Of a DNA stretch of 64,000 nt, positions 1 through 6,460 are shown in pieces. The stretch is from Xenorhabdus doucetiae (GTDB taxonomy: Bacteria > Pseudomonadota > Gammaproteobacteria > Enterobacterales > Enterobacteriaceae), in contig NZ_FO704550.1 in the NCBI RefSeq assembly GCF_000968195.1, positions 1,054,001 through 1,118,000 of the forward strand, written 5' to 3'. The position numbers and the translations under genes are program-made. The notes beneath the pieces are model-generated. The model saw only the letters and a list, made by a program, of their open reading frames with translations. It was not told the origin of the DNA and made no database searches. Within the stretch, counting starts at the first letter, position 1. Each line of letters starts with the position of its first letter.

Positions 1-1116
1 GGCATGGGCGCCAGTCAGGTGCTGGCAATTGCCCAGTCCCTGTATGAGACCCATAAGGCTGCCACTTATCCGCGCACGGATTGCAGTTATCTGCCGACGT
101 CCATGCAGGCCGATATCCCGGTGGTTCTGACAGCACTGGCACGCACTGATCCGGCCATGACGGTCATTATCAACCCATTGGATAAGCAATGCGTTTCCCG
201 TGTCTGGAATGACAGCAAAATCACGGCCCACCATGCCATTATTCCTACCCGGCATGCCTTTGATATCACCCGGTTAACCGCTGATGAGTTAAAGGTTTAT
301 CAGCTTATCCGCCAGTATTATCTGGCGCAATTTCTGCCGGCGCAGGAATCGGATGTGACCGAGGTGATGCTGGATATCGGCGGGCAACGGTTCCGGGTCA
401 AAGGCCGGATCAATGTTATCACGGGCTGGCAGGCGCTGTTTGCCGATGAGACGGGAGAGCATCAAAAGGAAGAAGAGAAGGAGGCTGATTTACCGCTGCC
501 GGCACTGGAGCAGGGAGACCGGTGTCAGGTGATTGACGCGAAAATCCGGTCACTGCAAACCAAACCGCCCGCCCCTTTTACCGAAGGGACATTGATTGCG
601 GCGATGAAAAACGCCGCCAGTCTGGTCAGCGATCCGCAATTGAAGAAAGTCTTGCGGGAGAGTGCCGGACTGGGTACGGAAGCGACCCGTGCCAATATTA
701 TGGACACTTTGTTTAAACGGCAACTGATTGAACGGAAAAAACAACAGATTCATTCGACCCCGCTGGCACAGGAACTGATTGCCGGGCTGCCGGATGTGCT
801 GACCCATCCGGGGATGACCGCATTATGGGAGCAGTCCCTCGATGATATCGCGCAGGGCAACGCACAGCTGGCAGTTTTTATGCAAAAACAGGTGCAATGG
901 CTTCAGCATCTGATTGAACGGGGCAAGGCACAACCGCTTCACCTGACCTTACCGAAAACGCCGGTTTGTCCGGTGTGCGGCAGTATGATGCAAAAACGGC
1001 AAGGAAAAATCTCGCCGTTCTGGGGCTGCGTTCATTATCCGGCCTGCAAGGGAACGCTGAATGCCAGGGCAGTGACGCAATCGCGCAGGGTCAGGCGGGG
1101 AAATCAGAAAGCGTGA
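1..1116 (+). CDS. topB: DNA topoisomerase III, C-terminal part (cut by window edge)
   Basis: Type IA topoisomerase that relaxes and decatenates DNA by single-strand passage; ICEs of this family carry their own copy near ssb for DNA processing. The reading frame is open to base 1, so the true start lies outside the window. The visible part begins just before the active-site motif YPRTD (residues about 22-26 of the visible product, the Tyr being the nucleophile), continues through the conserved GLGTEATRA stretch, and ends in a zinc-ribbon with CPVC and a second Cys pair around GCVHYPAC, typical of plasmid/ICE TopB. About half of a usual 650-700 residue protein is present. It is followed by a structured leader and a DUF3577 gene. 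Family assignment is secure; only the N-terminal extent is unknown. Confidence 0.93.
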   Translation, partial: GMGASQVLAIAQSLYETHKAATYPRTDCSYLPTSMQADIPVVLTALARTDPAMTVIINPLDKQCVSRVWNDSKITAHHAIIPTRHAFDITRLTADELKVYQLIRQYYLAQFLPAQESDVTEVMLDIGGQRFRVKGRINVITGWQALFADETGEHQKEEEKEADLPLPALEQGDRCQVIDAKIRSLQTKPPAPFTEGTLIAAMKNAASLVSDPQLKKVLRESAGLGTEATRANIMDTLFKRQLIERKKQQIHSTPLAQELIAGLPDVLTHPGMTALWEQSLDDIAQGNAQLAVFMQKQVQWLQHLIERGKAQPLHLTLPKTPVCPVCGSMMQKRQGKISPFWGCVHYPACKGTLNARAVTQSRRVRRGNQKA

Positions 1117-1178
1117 AGATCTGATTGTTGATTGACGGTTTGGTGTGGTGTTCTAAAATCAACCTTGTTTACCTGAAT

Positions 1179-1282
1179 GATCTGTGAGCCTGCAAAGATC
1201 GCCTCCGGGTGGCTGGAAAACTCCTGTAGCCTGCAAGGGAGAGCGTCATGCGGTACATCTGCGCACCTTTGGAAGCAGATAT
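1179..1282 (+). ncRNA. Three-hairpin leader module, copy A (upstream of DUF3577 gene)
   Basis: Conserved noncoding block also found at 58077-58184 and 59855-59962. Order: two GATC arms bracketing a short variable loop; a CTCC(T/C)...GGGAG hairpin whose fifth pair is T-G here and C-G in the 58-kb copy; then ATCTGC (1257-1262) pairing with GCAGAT (1275-1280) around an almost invariant loop containing CACCTTTGG. It lies between topB and the DUF3577 start, so it would be in that gene's 5' leader. Structure and cis-regulatory role are inferred from sequence conservation and pairing by eye. Confidence 0.6.
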
Positions 1283-1353
1283 TGCCAACACCAGGGCAAT
1301 GAAGGTTATTTATCACTTATCAGCCAGCCAGACAACGTGCACGTCCGGCGCCC

Positions 1354-1423
1354 GGCGGGAAAACCACTCCCGTCAGGGAAGGGAATTTTCTCCGTCACAC
1401 CGTATTTTTACCTCTATGGAGAA
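1354..1423 (+). promoter_or_regulatory. Switch-type leader (P1/P2/P3) of the DUF3577 gene
   Basis: P1 pairs GGCGGGA (1354-1360) with TCCCGTC (1368-1374). P2 pairs GGGAAAA (1357-1363) with TTTTCTC (1386-1392) and excludes P1. P3 pairs TTCTCC (1388-1393) with GGAGAA (1418-1423), which is the ribosome-binding site of the ATG at 1430, and excludes P2. The same topology occurs upstream of five other genes near the right end. Pairing is directly visible; regulation is inferred. Confidence 0.6.
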
Positions 1424-1429
1424 CTTCTT

Positions 1430-1894
1430 ATGTCTGAGAATACAACACCATTAACCAAAAACGACTATTTCAACCTGAACATTAAGGGACTGGGTTATTT
1501 GAATAACATTCGCCATGTCAGCACCGCCAGCGGCACGTTCCTGAGCTGTGTGATTAACGCGCTGAACGGGCCCAGTGATAATCCGGTCTATGTGCGTTTT
1601 GATATTACCGTCGTCGGCAAGGAGGCGACCAGTCTGGTCGGTCGTTGCCAGAAAGCGGTGGATGAGGATAAAAAAGTGCTGCTGGGTTTTACCCTAAGCA
1701 ACCCTTCGACCGACATTTTTACCCTGAAACGCGGTGATCATGCCGGCGAACAGCGTGTCAGCCTGAAAGCCCGCCTGATCAAAGTCGACTGGATTAAAAT
1801 TGGCCAGGAGAAAGTGTATCAGGCCGAACAATCCGACTCAACGCCGCCGCAGAACGGCATCACGCAACAAGAATATGCAGAAAACTCGTTCTGA
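1430..1894 (+). CDS. DUF3577 / STY4534-like ICE protein
   Basis: 154-residue protein of the DUF3577 family, annotated in SPI-7-type ICEs as an STY4534-like replication or maintenance protein; its biochemical role is not known to me. The start at 1430 follows a GGAGAA ribosome site with proper spacing. The frame is open upstream to 1184, but that extension would translate through the conserved RNA leader and was rejected. The core has the alternating hydrophobic pattern of a compact beta-rich fold and the C-terminus is polar. It sits between topB and ssb, the usual DNA-processing neighbourhood. Translation is probably controlled by the leader, because P3 pairs with its ribosome site. Confidence 0.8.
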   Translation: MSENTTPLTKNDYFNLNIKGLGYLNNIRHVSTASGTFLSCVINALNGPSDNPVYVRFDITVVGKEATSLVGRCQKAVDEDKKVLLGFTLSNPSTDIFTLKRGDHAGEQRVSLKARLIKVDWIKIGQEKVYQAEQSDSTPPQNGITQQEYAENSF

Positions 1895-1911
1895 TAACTT
1901 GTTATCCCTCT

Positions 1912-1941
1912 GACTTGTCCTGAATAGCTTCAGGGCAGGTC
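1912..1941 (+). terminator. 13-bp hairpin after the DUF3577 gene
   Basis: GACTTGTCCTGAA (1912-1924) pairs with TTCAGGGCAGGTC (1929-1941) through a 4-nt TAGC loop with two G-U pairs. It is followed by CCTTTATG rather than a long T run, so it could be an inefficient terminator or an intercistronic processing hairpin before the 1971 gene. Confidence 0.5.
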
Positions 1942-1970
1942 CCTTTATGATCACAAAACAGGATACCGCC

Positions 1971-2180
1971 ATGAATGTTGCATCAATTGGTTTTCTGGCC
2001 CTGCAATATTGTCATAAGCAATTACCGTTAACGGTATTGCAAACCCGTGTGGGCTTTTATATCGGAACGATGGAGGACGGCGTGCCGTGTTCCCGTGAGT
2101 CGGTGGAATATTTTGCCAGCCGCGTGCAGGCAGAATTTGCCCTGAAACAAGGGCAGTGGACACAACGTCAGTCAGTTTAA
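1971..2180 (+). CDS. Small conserved ICE protein of unknown function
   Basis: 69 residues starting MNVASIGFLALQYC. The ATG at 1971 is preferred because ACAGGAT precedes it at good spacing; an in-frame ATG at 1947 sits directly against the hairpin and has a poorer site. The sequence looks like a small helical globular protein without signal peptide or membrane segment. It lies 16 bases upstream of ssb and is probably co-transcribed with it. No function is recognised; small proteins in this slot recur next to ssb in related ICEs, which is family-context knowledge rather than something seen here. Confidence 0.6.
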   Translation: MNVASIGFLALQYCHKQLPLTVLQTRVGFYIGTMEDGVPCSRESVEYFASRVQAEFALKQGQWTQRQSV

Positions 2181-2196
2181 CAGGGAGGAAAACAGT

Positions 2197-2727
2197 ATGT
2201 CTTCACGTGGTATTAACAAGGTGATTTTAGTCGGTTTTCTGGGGCAAGAGCCGGAAATTCGTTATCTGCCCGCCGGCGGAACCGTGGCAACGCTTTCACT
2301 GGCCACCTCGGAAAGTTGGCGTGATAAACAAACCGGTGAACTGCGGGAAAAAACCGAATGGCATCGGGTGGTGATCTTCGGCAAATTAGCGGAAATTGCG
2401 GCGGAGTATTTGCAGAAAGGCACCCAGGTGTATATTGAAGGCCAGCTGCAAACGCGCAAGTGGCAGGATAACCAGGGGCAGGATCGCTATTCAACCGAAG
2501 TGGTGGTGAATGTGAACGGTTCGATGCAGATGTTGGGCAGTCGTCATGATTCAAAGAGTGCGGTACCTCAGCAGGCAGGGCATAAGTCGCCACAGCCACA
2601 GAAGCAGCCACTTTCTCAACCTCAATCCCAATCCGTTAATAAGGAAAGAAAAAACACGCGTGCGGTACAGGTTTCAGCCTTATCGGAAGAGGAAGACGTT
2701 GACTGGAATGATGAGATCCCTTTTTGA
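2197..2727 (+). CDS. ssb: Single-stranded DNA-binding protein
   Basis: 176 residues, the usual length of enterobacterial SSB. Residues 1-110 form the OB fold, starting with SSRGINKVILVGFLGQEPE and including the conserved WHRVVIFGKLAEIAAEYL stretch. Residues about 115-165 are a Gln/Pro/Ser-rich disordered linker, and the protein ends in the acidic tip DEIPF that recruits partner proteins. A GGGAGG ribosome site precedes the ATG. In an ICE, SSB coats the transferred strand and helps establishment in the recipient. Chromosomal SSB ends DDIPF, so this is a mobile-element paralogue. No oddities. Confidence 0.95.
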   Translation: MSSRGINKVILVGFLGQEPEIRYLPAGGTVATLSLATSESWRDKQTGELREKTEWHRVVIFGKLAEIAAEYLQKGTQVYIEGQLQTRKWQDNQGQDRYSTEVVVNVNGSMQMLGSRHDSKSAVPQQAGHKSPQPQKQPLSQPQSQSVNKERKNTRAVQVSALSEEEDVDWNDEIPF

Positions 2728-2751
2728 GCGGTTCTTTATTATTAACCTATT

Positions 2752-2769
2752 GCCCTGTTACCACAGGGC
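2752..2769 (+). terminator. Hairpin after ssb
   Basis: GCCCTGT (2752-2758) and ACAGGGC (2763-2769) form a 7-bp stem with a TACC loop 25 bases after the ssb stop. The downstream T run is weak, so termination may be incomplete. Confidence 0.55.
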
Positions 2770-2863
2770 TTAGTGCTGTTTCAACAAGTAACAAGAAAAT
2801 GTTATCTATCCTAATGATTCAAAAGGATTTACCTGTTTAAATAGCACTTTTTGCTAAAAAATA

Positions 2864-2883
2864 TTGTCTCAGACAAGTATAAT
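2864..2883 (+). promoter_or_regulatory. Promoter with palindromic operator upstream of the Abi-linked RNA
   Basis: A perfect TATAAT (2878-2883) lies 6-8 bases before the presumed start of a short structured RNA. Immediately upstream is the 13-bp palindrome TTGTCTCAGACAA (2864-2876), placed where a repressor would block polymerase. The -35 region is poor (TTGCTA at 2851-2856 is spaced too far), consistent with a regulated or activator-assisted promoter. Inference from motifs only. Confidence 0.5.
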
Positions 2884-2889
2884 TCATCG

Positions 2890-2952
2890 CAAGTACACCT
2901 GCCACGCTGAGTCCCTGAATCAGGGAATGCGCAAATCGGCAGGTTTTTTTTT
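2890..2952 (+). ncRNA. Candidate AbiF-associated small RNA ending in an intrinsic terminator
   Basis: A nested fold lies between ssb and the Abi gene. The outer stem is CCTGCC (2898-2903) with GGCAGG (2938-2943), followed immediately by nine T residues. The inner hairpin is TCCCTG (2912-2917) with CAGGGA (2921-2926), and ACGC can pair with GCG near the junction. It ends 29 bases before the Abi start. Structured RNAs upstream of abiF genes have been described as the abiF RNA motif, and AbiF-ncRNA pairs have been reported as toxin-antitoxin-like. Whether this copy belongs to that family needs a covariance-model search. Confidence 0.6.
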
Positions 2953-2980
2953 ACCTGAATTTTACTTTCTGTGACATTTT

Positions 2981-3895
2981 ATGACTACCGCTACACAAAA
3001 AAAGATTTATCAAAAGCGTCCGGAAGATATTTCTTTTCTTATTAATAAACTTCAGGAACGCGGCTTAATAATAAAAGAGCGTAAGGCTGCGGAACAGGCA
3101 CTGACATTTATCGGTTACTACAGATTACGGGGTTATTTTTATCCTTTTTACATAATGGATGAACAGCGCATACCCCAACCGGTTGAGCCAAAGCATTTTG
3201 TCGAAGGCACCACGTTAGAAGAGGTTCTGCGGCTTTATGAATTTGATCGCAAATTACGCCTGATTATACTTGAACAAATACAAAAAGTTGAAATAGCACT
3301 GCGGACTTGTTTGTCTGAACATATGAGTGGCAAATATGGTGCCCACTGGTTCATGAATTTGGCTGTTTTAAGTTCGGATTATCAGTATGAAAACTTTTTT
3401 GGCCAAATTAATGAAGCTAAAGAAACCTTTATCGAACATTATAAGAAAAAGTATCACACGCCCAAATATCCGCCTTCCTGGATGATTACAGAAACATTGA
3501 GTTTCGGATCATGGTCGAAAATATATCAATCGTTATTGCTTGTTGACCAGAAAGCGATCGCACACCAATTTAATGTGAAAAGTTATGAGGTCATGGCCTC
3601 GTGGTTTCATACATTAAGCCATATTCGTAATCTTTGTGCGCACCATAATCGTATCTGGAACCGGTCTTTTCGGGCATTTCCGCCGAAAAAAGCGCGTGAA
3701 TTGGAAGAACATATTACTAACCCAACCACGCTTTACAGTCGACTGGTTATTCTGAAGTATCTTTCCGCTCAGGTGTCTTACCATAATGGTTTAAAAACAC
3801 AATTAACTGAATTAATGAAAGATAAACCTGGTTGTGTTAAATGGGAAACGATGGGATTTATTGATCATTGGGATAAGACATCACTCTGGCAGTAA
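2981..3895 (+). CDS. Abi_2 family (AbiD/AbiF-type) abortive-infection HEPN protein
   Basis: 304-residue Abi_2-family protein. The N-terminal KxxYQKRPEDISFLINKLQERGL region and the FIGYYRLRGYFYPF motif are characteristic. The C-terminal half carries RNLCAH (about residues 216-221), an R-x4-H HEPN ribonuclease signature, within SHIRNLCAHHNRIWNR. Such proteins are thought to cleave RNA and cause growth arrest on phage infection; some are partnered with an adjacent small RNA. No strong Shine-Dalgarno precedes the ATG, suggesting low expression. Base composition is more AT-rich than in the flanking transfer genes, typical of acquired defence cargo. It sits alone between ssb and the ner-like gene with no protein antitoxin candidate beside it. 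Confidence 0.85.
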   Translation: MTTATQKKIYQKRPEDISFLINKLQERGLIIKERKAAEQALTFIGYYRLRGYFYPFYIMDEQRIPQPVEPKHFVEGTTLEEVLRLYEFDRKLRLIILEQIQKVEIALRTCLSEHMSGKYGAHWFMNLAVLSSDYQYENFFGQINEAKETFIEHYKKKYHTPKYPPSWMITETLSFGSWSKIYQSLLLVDQKAIAHQFNVKSYEVMASWFHTLSHIRNLCAHHNRIWNRSFRAFPPKKARELEEHITNPTTLYSRLVILKYLSAQVSYHNGLKTQLTELMKDKPGCVKWETMGFIDHWDKTSLWQ

Positions 3896-4116
3896 AATAT
3901 GGGATCTTTCGTTGCTGCATCCAGATTGGCATGGGCGACTGGCTGAGCAGTATCAAATACAGATAATTTGTAATAGCAGGAGAACGCCAGATAAAAATAC
4001 AGAAACCGCCAGACAGAATTCACTGCCAGATGGAATGCCACTAACTCAGATAATTTACTTTACTGATTAAACTTACACGTTCGATTATTGAATTAGCTAA
4101 CGGAATTCGTTAAAGT
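3896..4116. other. Noncoding stretch after the Abi gene
   Basis: AT-rich interval with no credible gene. A short ORF (3834-4070) overlaps the Abi gene out of frame, has no ribosome site and shows no coding character. No repeat or clear promoter could be identified; the structured ner leader begins immediately after it. Confidence 0.5.
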
Positions 4117-4317
4117 AAAAAAGCTATCGGCACATCCGATAGTCGGGAGGTCGCAGCCCCGTGTATCCAGCACTGGTAGGATTTTTCTACCAGTGTGTCT
4201 GCTTTCGCCTCTTCTATGGCGGTTCAGGCAGGGGAGACTCATGTCTCGCCGGTGGATACCCGGTACTGCGAACCCTGTCTGAACTACCACCAATAATCAA
4301 AAGAAGGGGAAGCAGGT
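4117..4317 (+). promoter_or_regulatory. Long structured leader of the ner-like gene
   Basis: Several perfect pairings occur in series: CTATCGG/CCGATAG (4124-4130 with 4136-4142); CACTGGTAG/CTACCAGTG (4171-4179 with 4187-4195); GTTCAGGCAGGG/CCCTGTCTGAAC (4222-4233 with 4273-4284, one G-U), enclosing GAGAC/GTCTC (4234-4238 with 4243-4247). GTATCCA (4163-4169) can pair with TGGATAC (4253-4259). CCTCTTCT (4208-4215) can pair with AGAAGGGG (4302-4309), the ribosome site of the gene at 4318. This suggests translational control or a folded regulatory RNA; function is inferred. Confidence 0.55.
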
Positions 4318-4602
4318 ATGACTATGACTCACACTCAGAAAGACTGGCACCCAGCCGAAATTATTTGTGCATTACGCAAACGTGGTACGACACTCGCCGC
4401 CGTTTCCCGCGAAGCCGGATTAAGCTCCTCAACCCTCGCCAACACCCTGTCACGCGCCTGGCCGAAAGGGGAATGGATCATTGCGAATTACCTCGACGTC
4501 CATCCCTCTGAAATCTGGCCGAGCCGTTATTTTGACCAGAATGGTCAGTTGATTGAGCGTGCGGCGCGCAAAGCGATTGCAGAAGGACCTTCAGAGCAAT
4601 AG
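4318..4602 (+). CDS. Ner/Nlp-like helix-turn-helix regulator
   Basis: 94 residues of the Ner/Nlp (SfsB) family, small DNA-binding proteins related to phage Mu Ner. The motif WHPAEIICALRKRGTTLAAVSREAGLSS contains the first helices and the HTH, followed by the WP..IWPSRY signature that ends the Ner domain. It stands alone directly ahead of the pilL-tfc transfer block and probably regulates ICE genes, although its target is not visible in the sequence. AAGGGGAAG upstream serves as ribosome site and can be masked by the leader. No oddities in length or motif. Confidence 0.82.
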   Translation: MTMTHTQKDWHPAEIICALRKRGTTLAAVSREAGLSSSTLANTLSRAWPKGEWIIANYLDVHPSEIWPSRYFDQNGQLIERAARKAIAEGPSEQ

Positions 4603-4655
4603 GCGATAACATTTTTATTTTTCCAAAGGCAGTTCCAGTTGTTGATTGAATAAAT

Positions 4656-4709
4656 CCTGTTATTTCCTGCACAGTCAAGGGTATTTTATTGCCGGGCAGG
4701 AATAACAGG
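4656..4709 (+). promoter_or_regulatory. Hairpin masking the ribosome site of pilL
   Basis: CCTGTTATTTCCTGC (4656-4670) is complementary to GCAGGAATAACAGG (4696-4709) with a single bulged A, giving a 14-bp stem that ends against the ATG at 4711 and includes the GCAGG/CAGGA ribosome-binding region. The 25-nt loop is AT-rich. It would hold translation of the first transfer gene off unless opened by a factor or by refolding. The pairing is visible; the role is inferred. Confidence 0.6.
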
Positions 4710-4710
4710 A

Positions 4711-5244
4711 ATGAAAATAACAGTCTTCATTGGCGTCTTGGCCATTATCCTGACGGGTTGTCATGCCCCGTCAAAGACACCGCAATCTCAGCGTGCTCCC
4801 GAAAACGCGGTTACAGTCACGCAAATCACACGTAATATTCAGCCCGCCTTACCTGATATTTATCAACCAACGCGGGAAGTCGTCCGCTATGGACGTTATC
4901 TGCTGGTCAGCACTGACCCGACAGAGGCACAGCGTAACCCGCTTGCCCAACTGATTGATATTCATATCCCGGCTTCACAGAACCCCACAATTGCCGATGC
5001 CATGCGTTATGTGTTGCGCCAATCGGGCTACACGTTATGTGCGTCTGAAAAAACTAATGACCTCTTGTATCGCCAGCCACTGCCGTCGGTGCACGCTCAG
5101 TTAGGCCCTGTCCGGTTGCGCACGGCGTTGCAGATTATGGCCGGTCCGGCCTGGCAACTGGAAGTCGATGAGGTTCAACGCGTAGTTTGCCATTACTTGC
5201 GACAGGGCTATCAGCTCCCGCAATCTCAGCCGGGAGGCCGTTGA
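4711..5244 (+). CDS. pilL: PilL-type ICE lipoprotein (PFGI-1 class, TIGR03748-like)
   Basis: 177-residue lipoprotein: hydrophobic signal and lipobox LTGC near residue 17, then a periplasmic domain with YGRYLLVSTDPTEAQRNPL and a secretin-N-like region (DAMRYVLRQSGYTLC). In PFGI-1/SPI-7 ICEs this PilL N-terminal protein opens the conjugation cluster and belongs to the type IV pilus/secretin system. No pilM-pilV genes follow here, so either the pilus operon is elsewhere or this ICE keeps only the lipoprotein. The stop overlaps the next start (TGATG), indicating translational coupling. A ribosome-site-masking hairpin precedes it. Confidence 0.85.
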   Translation: MKITVFIGVLAIILTGCHAPSKTPQSQRAPENAVTVTQITRNIQPALPDIYQPTREVVRYGRYLLVSTDPTEAQRNPLAQLIDIHIPASQNPTIADAMRYVLRQSGYTLCASEKTNDLLYRQPLPSVHAQLGPVRLRTALQIMAGPAWQLEVDEVQRVVCHYLRQGYQLPQSQPGGR

Positions 5245-5945
5245 TGAGACTAAACCGAATCGGTCTGGTGGCATACGTACTGCTAAGCGGTTCAGCATGG
5301 GCAGCCACACCGGCACCGTTAACGTCGCAGCCGGTGCAATCGGTGGAAAGCCAAAAGCAGTCCCTGGAAATCCAGGCTGAACAATGGGGATTACGGGCGG
5401 ATGAATATCAGCGTTACCAGCAATTACTCAAGGGACCCAGGGGGATTCAGTCACCGGGACTTGACCCGCTGACGACGCTGGGGATTGAAGCTGAAAATGA
5501 TACCGAGCGCCGCCGTTATGCCGAGCAGTGGGTCAAATCGGAATTTGCCCGCACCGAAAAAGAATTGCGCTTCCAGCGTGCAGTGGATGCGGCCTGGCAG
5601 CGGCTGTTTCCGGATGTGTTGCCGGTCAATATGGCAAAAACCCGTGAGGCTGATGGCCGTCTGGCACTGTTTGTCAAAGCCAACGATTGCCCGGCGTGTG
5701 ACTCCCGTTTAGCCGAAGTCCTGACCGCAAATCAGCCGGTTGATATCTATCTGGTCGACAGTCAGGGCAATGATAACCTGTTACGGCAATGGGCCAACGC
5801 GCATCATATTCCCGTTGAACGGGTACGCAACCGGCAAATTACACTCAATCATGATGCGGGGTATTGGTTCCGGTTTGGGCGCGGCGTGATGCCGGTATTA
5901 ATGCGACAGGGGGAACAGGGATGGCATATCACGTCATTATCATAA
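5244..5945 (+). CDS. ICE protein, TIGR03759 (PFL_4693) family
   Basis: 233 residues with an N-terminal signal peptide ending in AWAA. The ATG at 5244 overlaps the pilL stop and has a GGGAGG site; a longer frame from 5187 was rejected because it runs inside pilL. The conserved segment SLEIQAEQWGLRADEYQRYQQLLKGPRGIQS is the family hallmark. Toward the C-terminus FVKANDCPACDSRL carries a CPAC thioredoxin-like motif, suggesting a periplasmic redox or disulfide role in channel assembly. It is predicted periplasmic and part of the transfer operon. Exact function is unknown. Confidence 0.87.
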   Translation: MRLNRIGLVAYVLLSGSAWAATPAPLTSQPVQSVESQKQSLEIQAEQWGLRADEYQRYQQLLKGPRGIQSPGLDPLTTLGIEAENDTERRRYAEQWVKSEFARTEKELRFQRAVDAAWQRLFPDVLPVNMAKTREADGRLALFVKANDCPACDSRLAEVLTANQPVDIYLVDSQGNDNLLRQWANAHHIPVERVRNRQITLNHDAGYWFRFGRGVMPVLMRQGEQGWHITSLS

Positions 5946-6460
5946 AATGGCTGGGTTTATTGCCCATTATCGGGATGTTATGGGTGAATGTCTGTTATGC
6001 CGAACTGAAAGTGATTGCTGATTTAGGCGGAAAAGATGCTTCGCCCTTTTATGACGGCATTAATGCGCAATCAGATAATTTTCCTGCGTTGCCATCGCAT
6101 TTCTCACCAGAAGCAGCAAGTGAAGCCGTGATGTTGCCGGTCAGAACACCGGAACTGACGCCGGGGAAAGTGGCAAGCCGACCACTGCAACTGCCGGGGA
6201 TTGGCGCATTGTTTCTGATTGGCGATGATCCCGGTTCACGCCAATGGTTAAACCAGAATGCAGCGCGGCTTAAGGCACTGCACGCCGTAGGTCTGGTGGT
6301 CAATGTCCGTGAGAGGGCGGGCTTACAGTCACTGCGGGCATCAGCACCGGATTTACTGTTATCGCCGGCTTCCGGTACCGAGCTGGCCCGCCGTCTGCAA
6401 TTGCAACATTATCCGGTGTTGATCACCGCAACCGCACTCACTCAGCAGTTATCCCCATGA
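5921..6460 (+). CDS. ICE protein, TIGR03765 (PFL_4695) family
   Basis: 179 residues; the start at 5921 is preferred to the upstream in-frame GTG/ATG because it gives a signal peptide (MAYHVIIIKWLGLLPIIGMLWVN..YA) and follows a GGGGGAACAGGG ribosome site. The mature part is a predicted periplasmic protein with an integrating-conjugative-element-specific domain (GIGALFLIGDDPGSRQWL). It overlaps the 3' end of the previous gene and the traD start (ATGA). In related clusters a lytic transglycosylase gene commonly lies between this family and PFL_4693; none is present here. Role in the channel is unknown. Confidence 0.83.
   Translation: MAYHVIIIKWLGLLPIIGMLWVNVCYAELKVIADLGGKDASPFYDGINAQSDNFPALPSHFSPEAASEAVMLPVRTPELTPGKVASRPLQLPGIGALFLIGDDPGSRQWLNQNAARLKALHAVGLVVNVRERAGLQSLRASAPDLLLSPASGTELARRLQLQHYPVLITATALTQQLSP

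Noticed and set aside
1184..1429. N-terminal extension of the DUF3577 protein (frame open from 1184)
   Set aside because: It would translate through the conserved hairpin module and switch leader; the ATG at 1430 has a proper ribosome site.
4136..4160. CTATCGG/CCGATAG hairpin with T-rich tract on the minus strand as a minus-strand terminator
   Set aside because: No minus-strand gene lies upstream of it; it fits better as the first hairpin of the ner leader.
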